Source of the DNA: Pempheris klunzingeri
Taxonomy: Eukaryota; Chordata; Actinopteri; Acropomatiformes; Pempheridae
Assembly: GCF_042242105.1 (NCBI RefSeq)
Contig: NC_092012.1
Coordinates: forward strand, 9,323,970-9,387,969
Length of the DNA: 64,000 nucleotides
Reading direction: 5' to 3'
The notes beneath the pieces were generated by a model. The model was not told the origin of the DNA, did no database searches, and worked only from the letters and a program-made list of their open reading frames with translations. Of the stretch, positions 40,481 to 54,664 are shown piece by piece. Made by a program: the position numbers and the translations under genes. How positions within the stretch are numbered: position 1 is the stretch's first letter; each line of letters starts with the position of its first letter.

Positions 40481-42012
40481 TCTCTCTCTGGACTGGTATC
40501 TGGAGCAGGAGGGTCTGCCAGCGTCTCATCTTCCTCTCATCCCCCAAACTCTGATCGGCTCCGCCAACCGCTGCTGATCTCTGCCATTTTCCCATGAACT
40601 TACCTGAGGTTTCATAACCAAACTCTGCGTCCATGTTTTCTTACCATTCAAACACTCGCTGCTTGAATGTACTGTTTGATGGTAATTAGTTTATCTGTGC
40701 AAAACCACTTGAAATATGGAGTGCAGAAGCTAAAATGACAGTAAAAGAAGGATCTGGGGGGGAAAATGATTGATGATTGTTTTCATTACTTCTCTAGGAC
40801 AACAGGAAGGGATGCCCTTTTTTTTTTTTTTTTACCAATGCCTGGGTGCTACTAAGGGAGACGTTTCTGTTTGTTTTGAATTGTTATGAAAGGGCCCATT
40901 TGTTTGGCTATGCCCACTGTTGTCAAGGAAACCCACATTCCCCGGAGTACTGTTCATGTTAATTGTTTTATTCCTCCCACTCTCCTCCTCTCTCGCTTCT
41001 GGCCACTGACACAATCAAGCAAGTGTGGACGGCCTCACATGTTTGAATCCTCTCTCTTTACGTCCTTCTGTCTGTCTCTGGCTGTCTGTCTGTCTGCTCT
41101 GTTCCTTCTTTGTGTTCTCTCAGCCTCTTGTTTGAATCATCTCTCCATTCCTGGACCCCTCCTCTTGCTCCTCCCCAGAGGCCATGAAACAGCTGTTTGG
41201 CACAACAAGATATCCACAGAGGTCTTTTTGAGAAGTTATTCACTGTGAAATCTTGGGGGGAACTGAAGCCGAGTTTAAAGCTCAAGGCAAAGCCGAAAGG
41301 AAGACGTTATAGCTGCTGGCAAGCACATTTGATATGTATAACTTTTAATGCTTCATGTAAAGGCTGGTAAACACAGTCTCGCTCAGCTGTGTTTAGGGAA
41401 ATTTCCACTCTTGATGCTCAGTGCATTCAAGTGTTCAAGGTTACTGTTTGGAGTGTTTACTTTCCTCCTCCCTGCATGTGTAGCTATATATCATTTGGTG
41501 AATTCCTGTTACCAAGAATACACAATAACAGCAGTTGAGAAATTTCATATTTCTAAATCATTTGCAGCCTATGTAAACTTAAAATCATGGTCATGTCAAC
41601 ATTGTGCAATTGTACAATCAACCATGTAGATTACCTTTTTGTGAAGAGGTTAGTTGTTAATGTTCACATTCCACCTTTCTCCCAAAAGGCACCATGGATC
41701 CCTCAGGCCTGATAAGTACCGGCAGAGAGGCGGCGAGGCTCATAAGTGCGTGAGATTTCTTCCTCTTCGTGGGCTGTAAACACAGAACATGGGCTTGCTG
41801 ATAACTTTGCTGTATTCAGAGCTTAGCAAGATATTTAGGGCCAATGAACAGTAACATTAACCGCCATAAACAACATGACTACGACTACGGTACTGGCTCT
41901 CCTCCAAAGAAACACACAGCAGAGAGCCTGTCTTGTAGAGCTGTTAGCCCTAGCTAAGCAGTAACTCTCTCAAAGGACCATAAATGTGCTTCTAGGCAAG
42001 CCAAAGCATGGA

Positions 42013-42275
42013 AAATGTATTTGTGTAGCACATTTCACACCCAAAATGCTTTATAGAGTACACAGGCACATGCTCAAGAAACAGACAATAGAAACAATAG
42101 CAAGCAAAAGGATGTAGAATAAAAACCATTAAAATAATCAAAAGCACACAGAATAAATACAATAAAACTAAAAAAAATTGATTTAAAAGAGGATGAATTG
42201 CAAGTGATGGTAAGCAGGTAGGTCTAAAATTTTGATTTGAAGGCAGTAGATTTGAAGCTGAGGGCACCGATCACA
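42013..42275. mobile_element. Dispersed teleost repeat (TTTGTGTAGCACATTTCA type)
   Basis: TATTTGTGTAGCACATTTCA, then ATGCTTTATAGAGTACACAG, then an A-rich stretch with AATAAAAACCATTAAAATAA, then GATTTAAAAGAGGATGAA. The order matches a common teleost repeat as I recall it. Boundaries approximate. Confidence 0.5.
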
Positions 42276-42330
42276 AGAGCTCCTCTAGTTGGGGAAAAAA
42301 AAAGGCACCGTATGTCATATACTTTTTTTC

Positions 42331-42354
42331 CCATTATCCATTATCCATTATCCA
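42331..42354. repeat. (CCATTAT)n tandem 7-mer
   Basis: About three and a half direct copies of CCATTAT. Confidence 0.85.
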
Positions 42355-44266
42355 ATGAGTTAAGAGATAGCACATAACGTGCTATAGTGATGTTGTCCGT
42401 TTGGTGATCGCTAATCCGAGCTAGATCATAATCATGCTAACAATATATAATATATATATATATATAAGCTTGCTAATAGCAGCGCTGACTCTGTGGTAAT
42501 TTATGTCCTTCTGAATGAGGACACAACAAGCTGCTCTTTTTTTTTGAATTGCAGGTTCCAACAACAAAAGTCATTGCTGTGTGTGTCTGATCGGAGCCAA
42601 AGGCAGCTTCACCGTTGTTTTTTAGTGACTGTTAATGGAGTCAGTGGAGAAACACACAGTCTGACAGAGGCTTCTCATGGCTGGTTAGCTCTGACTGCAA
42701 GCCCTACATTGCCTTCCTTGCCTCCCACAGTCACGTCCCCCTCACTCCTCTGTTGCCTTTTTTAGATATGCTGGGAGTGAGCGTTCTAGCCGGATTTGAG
42801 ATTGGAGTCACTCTTTACAGGGTGTGTTACCTCTGTGTTGCCTCTGACCGCACCCAGCAGGTGGGGTTGGCAGTAGTCAGAAGTGTGGTCCTGGGGTCCT
42901 GGAGTCCACCTGTCTGTCACTGCTGTTAAACGTACTCTTCAAAGAGCAGCTTAAAACCAACTGAACCAACTTTTCTGTGGAAACTTTTCACAGTGGCATC
43001 GTTGTAGGGTGTGGTGACAGACCCAACCCGTGATGGATTTTTTTCGTTGTCAGAGGTGGTTTTCTTTCGTATTCTCATTTGCTCGTGAAGTCATGCACGT
43101 GTCATGCAATTTTAAAAGAGGAAGCAAGAAAAAAAGGGGAATAATACTGTGACACACCGTGTGGTTTGTGGTTTGTTAACAGGACAGTTCCATAATATTC
43201 CTCTCTCTGTCCCACAGTGTCCTCTCATACACCTCATGTCCTCTCATATATATATAAATATTTTTGATGATGCTGTTTTAACCCATTGCCCACAGGAGAT
43301 GAGTTGTGCACCATCACGAGGGTAACCGCTTCGCTTGACAAGGGATGTGATACTGAGCTCATTGGAAAATGACTCACATCCTTAGAGGGAAAATATAGAT
43401 ATGGCTAAACATTTAGGTTTTCTTTTTTCAAGAATTTTTGGTTTACAATTTGAAATTATAAGATTATTTGAACTGAAGCCATTTGTCATTCAGAAGACCA
43501 GTGTATGTAATCAGATCAAACAGTAATTTAATCAAAACACTGACTCGTTCATTATACAAGCGTTCTGTGGTATTTATCCTTCGGTAATAGGAATGCTGGT
43601 CATGGGTGCAGTTTATTTCAAATGGACTCATGAGCCGAAGGAATGATGAGAAGGAGCTGCTCTACTGTTCAAAATATTTGTTCTTTTTCTTAGTTTGTCT
43701 CTCTTTCTTTGATTTCTTTGGTTTTCCTTCTTAGCTGAGGTTTTTTTTTTTTTGGCGTTACTCCTCATCTTCTCTCACAGCTTTGGCTGGGTTGTGAACC
43801 ATTGCTGATGTGTGCCTGGAAAGTTGAGACACACTCTGTGTGATGTTGCGAAATTATGTGACTGGAGCAAAACCTGGCTTTAAATATTATTTGCGTTTGA
43901 CTAAGTGTGAGATATGTTTGTGATGCTTCGTACGAGTCATGTTTTATTGGACAACAGGGTGTTCAATAGAATTAGAAAACTTGTTTCCAACTAAATGATA
44001 AATGGTGTAATCAGAGGGAGGAGAGGCTCAGTGTTAAAGGATGACACTGAATCAGAGAGGCAGCTGATTTTAAAACGGAAAAGTCCAGTTTACTGTCGAT
44101 ACAGCAGGTCAACTACGGGCACAGATGTCATCTATTTCTCTGTGTAATCAGTGACGCACTGACAATGTGGAGGCCTTCATGGGTTTTATTTTTATCACTT
44201 ATATGTATGTATATATATAACATATATATATTATGTATTATAAGATTTTGATACCATACAATCGGG

Positions 44267-44269
<3 letters not shown>

Positions 44270-44299
<30 letters not shown>
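44270..44299. repeat. (TG)n microsatellite
   Basis: Uninterrupted GT/TG run; short TA-rich patches precede it at 44200-44240. Intergenic. Confidence 0.95.
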
Positions 44300-44301
<2 letters not shown>

Positions 44302-44398
44302 AACCCTCCCTAACACTCCTAACATACATTAACAGGAGCATTAGATGAGCAGATTGATTCTATTCCAGGTCCATTCACTATAACTCTACCTCAGCAGT

Positions 44399-44612
44399 GT
44401 GTTAGCTTAGCTTAGCTTAGTTAAGCTTTGCTTAGCACAATGACTGGAAATACTGGCAAACAGCTAGTCGTGCTCCGTCCAAAAGTAACAGAATCCACCT
44501 ACCAGCGCCTCTAAAGCTCACTAATGAAAATCTTATATCTCGTGTGTTTAATCTGAACAAAAACAGAACTCTGTGAAATCAATACTTCAAAGTTTTATGG
44601 CTATTTGTGCTC
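44399..44612 (+). mobile_element. Dispersed SINE/MITE-like repeat, forward copy
   Basis: Starts with TTAGCTTAGCTTAGC, then ACTGGAAATACTGGCAAACA, CTCCGTCCAAAAGTAACAGA, ATCCACCTACCAGCGCCTCT and AAAGCTCACTAAT. It shares its core with the copies at 32289-32645 and 39866-40312. Confidence 0.7.
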
Positions 44613-47600
44613 GATTATTTCTAACTTCCTTGAATCTTTGTGGGTTGGCTGGCAACTGCTCCCAGGGGTTCTGATAAATGCGGAAAAAGTATACAAAATA
44701 TACAGCATTTACAGCACGTGTTCTGGCCTAAGAGAAAGCTTTTAGTTATTGGTGGTGCTTGGTGGTCACTCCAGAGGTGTATTTCACCCCCAATGCACTG
44801 CAGTTTCACATTTGATGCATCTTTGTTAGATAATGTGCTTCACAACAAAACACAACAGTAAATCTAGTCGAAAGCATGTTTTATTTATTATCATTCTGCT
44901 AACATGAAGTTTCATAGAATACCAACAACATGCTTTTATAATCCAACTGTGCAGCCTGCCAAAGGACGCTGTGACTCAGACAAGTACCCTATCTGCATGT
45001 GCATCCACCCATCCCTGAGAGAGCAACCACACACTGAGGAAAGTGACAGTCTGTCAGCCACAGAGAGACCCCAGATAGCAGGAATTCCTGTGAATCAAAT
45101 CCATTTTTAAACCCTGTGGGTCTTTACAAAGGATTTTTCAGGGCTGTCGTCCAGGGATTGTCTCATTCTCAGAGCAAAAGATATTCATCTTTGAGTCTGA
45201 CTCAGTTATGTGTGATTGAGAGACTAATTTCTCACAGTAGAATCACATCTTGAGATAATATCTTGGCCAACTGCAATTCAAGGTCATTTAGCTAACAGAA
45301 TGAGGACATTTGTGGGAAGAGAGGACATTGTGGCAAGGTTAGGACTTAGTTTTAAAGTTAAGGTAAGAGTAAGGTTTAGGTTTAGATTAGGATTAGGGTA
45401 AGTGTTGAAGTCAGTTAGTTTTTCTGCTTACGGTTAGGATAAAGGGCTGGGCAGTGCATTATGTCAATGAGGGGTTCTCACAAATAAAAGAGAAGAGAGA
45501 GATGAGCTGCAAGAACAGTGCATATCGGTCTCATTGAAGCGATCTGCGTGACTCAGTTAACCCAAAACATTATCCAGCACGATGAATGTTTTCCTGTTAT
45601 GCTTCCACCTCCGATAGCAGCGAGCGTTATCTCTTTCTCTCTGCATCCACCACTCTGAATTTCTGATGATATCACAGCATCAGAGGTCTAAAGGTTAAAC
45701 TCTTCCATCCCGGCAGAGGCGGTCTGACCACACGACACAAGCTTGAACATGGAGTCTATTGGCATACCAGTAAGATCACTTCTGACCATAATAAGCACCC
45801 AGCAGACCACAATTCCCCCCCATTTGCTGATGAAATGGTCTCTGTTTCTCTGGCCTTGAACCAATTATCCACTCTACCGCAGGGGAGTTCTGTGTGTGTG
45901 TCTTTGTGTGCATGTCTTTGTGAGGTGTGGAGGATGTAAATGATGGGGGTCAGGATTTGGGACCTGTGACTCACTTCCAGATCGTGGCGCTGCGATCTGC
46001 TCAGCTGCTGCCTCTTCTCAAATGGACCAGGCAGCGATGGCGTTTTATTTCTGAACTTTTGATGTCCCTGGCTTTTTCTTATGTGTGTGTTGCTTTATCG
46101 TTCATGTTCTACATTCAGCTGCGTTCATGAGGGGAAACGGGAGTGTGTCGCCTACGCTGTGCTCTACCGCAAAAACAGCAGTCTGCAAAACAAAGTCAGC
46201 AATGATACACTCCAGTGGAAAGCAAAACTCAGGCAGCGTTCAGAAACACTTCGAGCGTCCAACAGGCGGCTGGCAGTCGAAGTTGTTTTAGAAGTAAGCT
46301 GTGAACAGTCCTCCCAAAGATAATGTTGTTTTGATTTCGTGTGAGAATTGGCAGAAGCGATGCAGCGCTGATGGAAGGGTTGGGATATTCGTCTCATGAG
46401 TCAGAGCACGATCACAGACACTTTCACAGTTTTTAATGCAATTAACTCAGCTGGTGTTTGGCAGGAAGGAAGCTGCGTGGAGCTTAATGTTGCAATATCG
46501 CAGTTTAATGGAGGTAGAGAGATCAAATTTGAGACAAACATTAGACTGGAGCCTTCTGTACGCGAACATGTGCTGGACATGAGACATGCTATACACAGGG
46601 CTGATCTACGCGGCTGCAGGGACACGACATGTTTGTTCACGGAAACTATCTGTGTGATTCATCAGTGTAGCTGTTGTCCCACCGAAGGTTTCCTGCGTGA
46701 TGCTTGCATGAGATGACACGGCGAGCAACAAACAAACACAACACAGGACTTATTGCTGTGCAGTCTGCTTCTGTGTCCACACCAGTCCTGACCTTGCTCC
46801 CACAAAACAACTGTTGCCATAGTAACCCCATAACCAGGGCACAATCGCTGACCAGAAGGAAGGGTAGAGCATTTCGGGTTAATGAGAGCTTCCGTGTGGG
46901 AAGGAGTGTGTTCACAGCAGGAGGGAGACCTCTGCGTCATTCTGACAATAGGAGTTTTCCAGTGTTATTCTGCTGGTGCTCACAGCACCACTGGGACATT
47001 TCTATGTTTCCACTTTTGGCTCTGTGTAGTTCCTATTGTATGTGATACTTTTAGAATATCTCCACATACCAAAATGTGTCGAAACTTTTTTTTAATAAAG
47101 TAGAAAAAACATACTTAAACTCCGGTTATTTGAGAGAGTGTCATTTTGCTCAGTGGACCTTTCTTATCCTGTTTCAAGTTCTTGAAAATGAGACTTTCTG
47201 ACTAAGTTCAGTGGAAATGAGGAGTTCCCCTCTGGCAAATGAATACGCTTAAAAAAGCTGCATTTTGGTGAATTTCTTAGTTTCTCACTAAGATGGATGC
47301 GCATATTACAGTATGCCTCAGCAGAATACAGATGTAATCCAATATTTCCAACAATCTGTGCCTGAAATGTTTCTCAGAGGGCTGACTGCTGTTCACGTAG
47401 GTCTTTTACTATAATCTATCAAGCTACAGTTGAAGTGTTGTAATATTGAATATATGCAGTCTGAATCAGGGGCTGCGGCAGGAAATGGCCCGCAGCCAAT
47501 TTGGCTCGGCTTCAGGTCAGTGAGTAATTATGTTATGTTACGTGCTGATCTTGGACCTGAGCTGCAGTACAAATTCACTGTTTTCAATAGAGAGGCGCAA

Positions 47601-47689
47601 CAAGTACAGTCAAATCTGAGTGCGCTGCCGGCAAAGCGATGTGAGCTGTTTTTTATGGAAAACCCAACAGTTCAAATACACTCAATTAA

Positions 47690-47830
47690 GAGTGTGTTAA
47701 TTTTTCATCTGCTGCCAACACGTTGACAACACGTTATCACGACATTGTCAGCGTCTTGAGCACATGTTGATTGTCACATTGACACATTGTCAATGTGTTG
47801 TCAGCAGGTAATAAAAAAAATCTACATGTT
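47690..47830. mobile_element. Palindromic MITE-like hairpin
   Basis: Outer arms 47709-47727 and 47789-47807 are inverted copies with 17 of 19 matches. Inside lies a perfect 10-bp inverted repeat with a 3-base loop (47775-47784 and 47788-47797). Similarity continues weakly outside the arms (T-rich left, A-rich right). There is no coding sequence, so a small non-autonomous element is the likeliest reading. Confidence 0.55.
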
Positions 47831-48394
47831 TACGCATGTCTAACGAAAATCATGTGTATTTGATCGGTTGGGCTTTCCATAATTATTTGGCTTTGTTTAG
47901 TTATGTTACACACTGGTCTTGCACTACTGGAGCACCAGCAAGTTACTATAGACTGATTGTTGGGATCTTGTGGCGTTAATTGCGATTCCTTTTTATATAT
48001 TTACTAAGTGGGTTTATTTTATGTAATACATATATTTTTTGGCTATTGTTTGGACCCAAATGTTGTATCTGTTTAGGTTAATTAAATAGCAATCAATGAA
48101 ATCATGGTGCTCTCCGTGGTGCTGAAGTAGCAGACATATTTGTAATTGCGCCTTTTTCTGCCAGTCCCGCCCTTTTGTCGGTTTCAGCTTGGATCTAGTT
48201 CTCCAAACTGTTTACTCAGACTTCCCAACTCTATGCAATACAGTAGCGTATTTACTCTTTAAAGTAATGCCACCTTCATGATCAGAGTGACAAGTAGCAA
48301 TATGTAGAGCGAGAGGAACACACTGCTGCCTGTAGTATGCCTTTAATATTGCTATGATATTATAGGGCTGTTCCCATTGGGCCTTTAGCCCTGT

Positions 48395-48615
48395 TTTTTG
48401 CTAACTAGTTGTGAGGACATAGTATATTATAACTTCAAAATAGGTTCGGAAACCCCCCTCGCTTTGACTTTCTTTTGGGGATTTAAATCCAACAATTTCT
48501 GATTAGATTAACACTGATTAGAGCAATTAACACTGATTAGAACATGAGAATCAACTAAAACAGGGAAACCATAAAATATAAACACTGAGCTGAAAGACGC
48601 TTTGGAAAGCTGAAG
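48395..48615 (+). repeat. Dispersed repeat, copy A
   Basis: Shares ordered blocks with 50630-50915: GAGGNCATAGTA, TATAACTTNTCAAAATAG-like, ACCCCNCCTC, GACTTTCTT, GGATTT, CAACAATNTC, and CCATAAAATATAAACA near the right end. Divergent; the class is unknown to me. Confidence 0.45.
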
Positions 48616-48828
48616 GGATCTGTCGAGTCAGGTGATTGTTCTCTGTGGGTTCATGACTATGAGTGACAGCTGTCACATCCACATGTGCTCCAAGCATAAC
48701 ATCAGGGATTAGTGCGGCTTTAATCAAACACAACCAATTTAATAACTGAACCTCAAATTAAATGTTTAAAGCTGTGAGGAATGACGAGAATATAGGTCCT
48801 TGGAAGTATAGGTATGCATGCACACGCG

Positions 48829-48832
<4 letters not shown>

Positions 48833-48871
<39 letters not shown>
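48833..48871. repeat. (CA)n microsatellite
   Basis: Long CA run with impure CG-containing edges. Confidence 0.95.
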
Positions 48872-48877
<6 letters not shown>

Positions 48878-50629
48878 ACGCACAGACATACCGTGGCCTT
48901 GCTTCTTGGTTTTGGCAGATTATCAACATTGTTTCCATCTGTCTTTATTTTCCCTTCATTCCCAGCTGTTCACATCCATCAAGACTCAGCTCATTAGCAG
49001 CAGGCAATTAAGGCTTGGAATGAAGGTATTGTGCTGAATCCTATTCAAACAGACACGCTCACGAACACGCACTGACATTGAATATGGTGTTTGTGTTCAG
49101 GCAGGAGCAGCAATGTAATCAGTCAGTATTGCTGCTGCCATACCTTGACCATGATCTGCTTGCAGCTGGATCATACTGAAATCTCCAGGGGCTCCTCCCT
49201 GTCTTATCTGCCAAACTGCTGCATAAAAAATATTTATATCTCCACTTGCTGCCGTGAGACTCGACCTGAAACTGCAGTTCATTGGACCCTGTTCCCTCAT
49301 AATATCAGGAGACACCCTCTGTCTCTGTTATTAAAGGACACAGAACAAGTGCAGAGGGATCTGAGAGCATGAACTGTAGCTTGATTACCAAGTGATGACA
49401 CAAAGACTGGCCTGCATGCAATTTAGTGATGCTGTGACGTGTGTGCGTGTGCATGCGTGCGTGTCCAAGAGCTTTCTATGCTTTGCTTGTGAACCTTATT
49501 GCCACTATTTGACCAATTTTTCTTACAGGCTTGTTATGTCAGCGTATTCAAAAGGCAGGCCTTCTTTAATGGCTGCCATGCAGTGTTTGGCAGCAACATC
49601 ACTTAGGGAAGTGATGCAGTAACGTCACGAGTAGATTTAAAGTGTGATTACATCAGTCATGCTCCTCTGTAGCACAGCATCACTTCAACATTGTGTGGGT
49701 CAGCTTTTACGCCACTACATTTATTAGACAGCTTAGTTCATTTTCAGATTAAAGTCACATCGAAAAACTGATAAGCACATTAAGTGCAATATATTTGAAT
49801 TGTTAAAGATTTAACTTGGCGTTGTGGCCCCTTAGAAATAATCTGTGTGTGATTGGGGCCTCTTGAGGCATCTCAGGTGTCTGTGAGTCGTTAGCATTTC
49901 CAGTAAAGAGTACTTTCCCCTCTAAACCTCTCACACTGTTTCAATTAGATAACTGTTTGAGTCACAAAGGGGCAAAATCATCCAATATTTTACAAAAAAA
50001 GCAAAGACTACAAAAAGTCCAACAAGTAAACCTTGTTTTTACTTAATTACAACCCCTCAGATGTATGTGGTGAGCCTCTGTACTGGGCCTGACCCCGAGG
50101 TTTGGAATGACAGGACTAAACTTATATATATACTATTTAAAACCACCTCCAACCTTTCTATGTCTGCATCATTATATATATAACATGTTAGCGTGCAGGT
50201 TGGCAGAAAGTACTATGATAAATTATTGCGAGTACCAAAGTACAAATAAGTGTGAAATGAATTAGTAACAGTGGGAGTTTATATATTTTACAACATCTAC
50301 ACTGCATAGGCAAGTTATATTTTGTGTCTTTCCCTTTATCACTCAATTATGCCGTCCTTCCCAAACCCACTGGCTGTGCTCTGAGAGACCCTGCTCGCAT
50401 AGTTTGACCATAAACAGGCATGAGAGAGGGCTGCAATCTGAGCAACACACAAATATAGCATGTACAGTAGATGCACATAGACAAAGACAAATGAGATACA
50501 TTTTAGTTCAGAGTTTGAAGACTTTGAAATGCAAAATCCACCTCCTCCTTTTAGCAGTTGAAAATGAAATGTAAAACATCACTCTACCAAAGAATCTCAG
50601 ACTTTTGTTTGAGAATCTTTAGAGCAAAT

Positions 50630-50915
50630 TTATCTTCCGCTTAATGTTACGAGGTCATAGTAAATCATAACTTATCAAATAGTGCCTGAACCCCACCTCC
50701 CTTCAACTTTCTTGGGAGGATTTTATCTAACAATGTCCATAACTTTCTTAGATCAGACATTTAATTGAACTTCTCCATAAGCTCTCTTATTTCTTTCTTT
50801 ACAAACCTATGGGCAAAAACAATACAGATGAGTGCAGTGAGAGTGAACTCCAACAGTAAATCCATAAAATATAAACATTTTGGTAAGTGTGCTGTGAAGC
50901 GGCTTTCAGCTTGCA
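50630..50915 (+). repeat. Dispersed repeat, copy B
   Basis: The longer of two divergent copies (see 48395-48615). It carries CATAACTTATC, CCCACCTCCCTTCAACTTTC, TTGGGAGGATTTTATC, CAACAATGTCC and CCATAAAATATAAACA. Confidence 0.45.
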
Positions 50916-53900
50916 AAATAATTCCTGATGGCACATTTTACTGTGGTGAAAAATTTAAGAGCATCGTACTGCAAAAAACTTTGTGCACACTTTGGCACAT
51001 CTGCGCTGACCTCCCTGTCTCACTGCCAAGATGGGCTCCCTGCTGCAGCTGTGTCTTTAAGCTTATAACTGAACAGACATATGTGTTGTATTAAGGTGGA
51101 CAGGAACCTCAGACAATACACTGCGGATGGGAATAAAAGTATGGTGGGATAAGTGTGTAGAAAAGTAGCATTTAGAAAAAAATAAATCATAGTCAAAAAG
51201 TGGACAGGCTGATCTTTTACTAGCTGGACAGAGAAAAACCAAAATGTGGATATAATTGGAAGAGATGGAGATTATAGGGGATGGGAGGAGGGGGGATGAG
51301 GAGAAGGGAGCTCAAAAGGCAAGACTCTGAGAAGTTTTATTCAAGTCCAACAAAAAAAAACTGCTGCTGCCTCCAGGCGACAGCACAAATCATTCCTCTG
51401 TGTGTATGTGTGTGTGTATATGCGTTGAGGTTGTTGGTGTGTGAACCATGAGGATGTACCTTATGATCGCAAGGGGAACAGGAAAGGAGGAGGCTTCAGT
51501 AGAACAGCAAAAGAATATTTTCATCAGGAAATGACATTTTTGACATGCAGCTTGTGTGCCCTGTGGTTATGTGTGTACTGTTTGTGTAAGACAGGGGGAA
51601 ACTGTGTGTTCACATGTGTGTGTGCATGCGTGTGTGTGTGCACTCGTGTGTTCACATGTAAGGCAAGCTGTTAAGGGCTTGAGGGAGCAGGCGTGGTTGT
51701 TTCTGGGCTCTGGTTTGCACTGGTTTCATCACAGGAAATAGCTTTTAGTTCTTAGATGTGCTGAGAATGACTCTGATCAATAACAGATCTTGCTTTTGAA
51801 GATAAATGCAATTTTTGTCCCAAATCATCATCAATTCTGATCGTCGCTGGCAGACTTTCTCAGCTGTAACCGGGTAACTAATTCAGCGAACATTAACTCC
51901 ATGAATTGGTCTCCAGCTGACTTTTTAGTGTTCCCAGACAACTCATTTTAAATGGAAACTATGTGAAAGGGGTCACAGCTATGAGCTTGATAGCTACATA
52001 CAGGAAATAATGCTGCATAATGAAATCAAGGTTGGCAAAAGCATAACCATAAAACCAAAAGAATAAGACATTATAACATAATGCTGAGGGAATTGCACAG
52101 TAATTCTCTGTGAGCAGCACCTTTCACATTACAATTAGTCGTTTATAAACATGTTGACTCGTGCAGCTTTAAAATATCTTAACATTTGTCCTTGATATTA
52201 GCCCAGAGCATGACACAGTATTCAGGGTAGTAGTATTTGAACTGCACGGACCTCTACTGCTCATGTCATTTTAATTCTAACCATATTTCACACATAACAC
52301 AGTGTCAATGTCCATTTGTTTCTCCATTAGAGTACAAACAACTGATCATGTGCTGGTTGTCATTCAATGACACAGCCCACCCTCTCTCACTGTGTTTGCT
52401 TTATGGGGATTGTGCTCTGGTCATTGCGGGATGGCGCGTAGGCAGGGTGGGAACATCTGGATGTGAAATGAAGCTCGGACATTAAATGTCAAAAAGCCAA
52501 CCACAATCCGCCTGCCAGTAAAAGTGGATGGATATTAGATCTACTTGCTTGGGAACCTGGAAACACACACACACAAGAAAGTCTTAGGGAGGAGAGAAAG
52601 AGATTCTGACAAGTTTTCTTAATTTCACACATTTCAGTGATTATCTCCAGAGGAAATTAGTTTGAACATTTGAACCCAATACACTTTTGTGCTGTTGCAG
52701 AGCAAATTTGCTCAGCCTCGTGTAACCCCCGTCCACCGGTCTTCAGTCATCAATGCGCTTGACAAATAGTGCTAAATAAGTTGTCGTTGCTTCTCACAGG
52801 GGAGCATTGATGCAATATGAGGCAGTGCCCCCCCCACCCCTCTAATGCGCTCCAATGACTCAATTTAGACGACATCACCTCAGTGAGCATAATCAAAGAC
52901 AACTATGAGTTCACACACAACTAATATTGTAGTAAAGTCACAAAATCTTGATTCCAAGACTTAAATCCCCAGAATTTAATTCAACCCTCAAGTCCGAGAA
53001 ACCTTCCAGAGAGCAAGTAATGTTTACTGGAAATAGGATCAGTGAAAGAGCGGAAAGAACTCTTGTTACATTTCAACTACTTGTTAGGGGCTTGTTAACA
53101 GTTTATGGGGAGACTTGAACTTGAAATGAAACTCCCCTCAGTTCTTCAAGGGTCAAGTCCACCTGAATCGACAGAGTACTGGAACAACACTTGAGATCAG
53201 CAAGGGCTTGTTAGATCACTCATAGAACACACCACAGTGCCTTGCAGGACATGGGAGGGTCATACACAAACATATCCAAACACTTGAGGCAGGGGCCCAC
53301 AGAGACTGGTGAGTGTAGAGAGGTGAAGTCCTGCCCCTTCTCTTGGACCCCGTGGGACTTTATTTTAGAACAAATATGTACAGTGGTCAACAGCAAGAGA
53401 TATTTTTTTTCCATGAGCAAATTTGCCTAATGTTATCATACCTAATGTGTTTTATCCAATCACTCCTGGCCCTTTTATTAGCCGGGAAGTCAAACAACGA
53501 GCAGACCCCTATACCTGCTCCTGTGACTACATCCTGATATGAAACATAGACATCGTAGCTTGAACAAAGCTGGGTAGCTTCACGCCACTTATCCAAGTTG
53601 GAAAATACATAATTAGAGAGACTTGTATTCTCTTTATGTATGTATTTTCCAACTCTTAAATACAGTAGTTTTACAACAACCTGACACTTTCTTGACTTGC
53701 GACATTATCATACAAATTGACCAACATCATACATGTTATTAATGGCACAATTCAAACAGGATCACAGTAAGACGTTGACTACTGTACATATATTTTCCAC
53801 TCTAAGGTCCCATGGTGGTCCAACAGAAGGAAGGGACTTGGTCTCTCTGTTTGAGGTGGTGTCAATTATGGGGCAATGTCTCACTCACTGAGTGCAGTTT

Positions 53901-53929
53901 GGCTCAGTGAAAAAGAAGTAACGCCTGCA

Positions 53930-54015
53930 CACTCGCTCGATGCCACAAAACATTTTATTACTGACAACGTTTCGATCCTACTTGGATCCTCATCTGGTCA
54001 ACATGCTTAAAAACG
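53930..54015. repeat. Dispersed repeat fragment (ACAACGTTTCGATC type)
   Basis: Contains ACATTTTATTACTGACAACG then TTTCGATCCTACTTGGATCC and TCATCTGGTCA. I recall similar sequence as a common repeat in fish genomes. Class not assigned. Confidence 0.4.
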
Positions 54016-54664
54016 AAAACCATTACCATATTTATACATCACAGCTCCATGATGACAGGTGTGTTTAACCATCTTAGACACCCAGAATGATAATCTTCCA
54101 ACTCATCATTCACAGCTCAGTAGTTTCTAAAAGCAGGTATATGGAGAGAAACAACAGAAAGTTATGCTTCAAAACATCAACGCTATATCTTCAATATACA
54201 GTCGTAATATCAGGAACATTCAAAATCTTGTACAATGAAATGCACTGCCAAGAGGAAATACTAGAAAATTAGAAAAGATAGACACACTCCTAAAAAATAG
54301 ACAAACAGAAAATGAGAGGGATTGCATCTAGACATCCTATTCTCGTAAAAAAAAATTGTTATTTTGATCAGAAGAAAGGGAAAGGAAGAACACTTGGTGC
54401 GTGACTTTGCAGGCATTATATCTTCTACTTAGCTTTCACTTTTCTTCTTCGATCTGCAGTTTGGCACAGATATTATTGTATCTCTGACTCTTGTATGGAA
54501 TTCCCCGCGCATATCTCATTGGGTAATTTTTACAAGCTTATAAAAATATTAACGCCTGCACAGTCTCATAGTACTCCTGTAACCTGCAGTGCATCTGCAG
54601 CAGTAATTCATTTATTGCAACATCAAGTTTAACGGAAGGTCTGAGCGTGTTTACAAAAAGTGTG

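Noticed and set aside
41680..41750. Kozak-like ATG (CACCATGGATCCC) after a pyrimidine-rich, acceptor-like stretch
   Set aside because: The frame closes after about 20 codons, no strong donor follows and no partner exon was found.
46396..46716. Open frame of 106 codons on the plus strand in the prss23-ccdc81 gap
   Set aside because: No recognisable domain, no splice context, composition like the surrounding DNA; open frames of this size are expected by chance in 64 kb.
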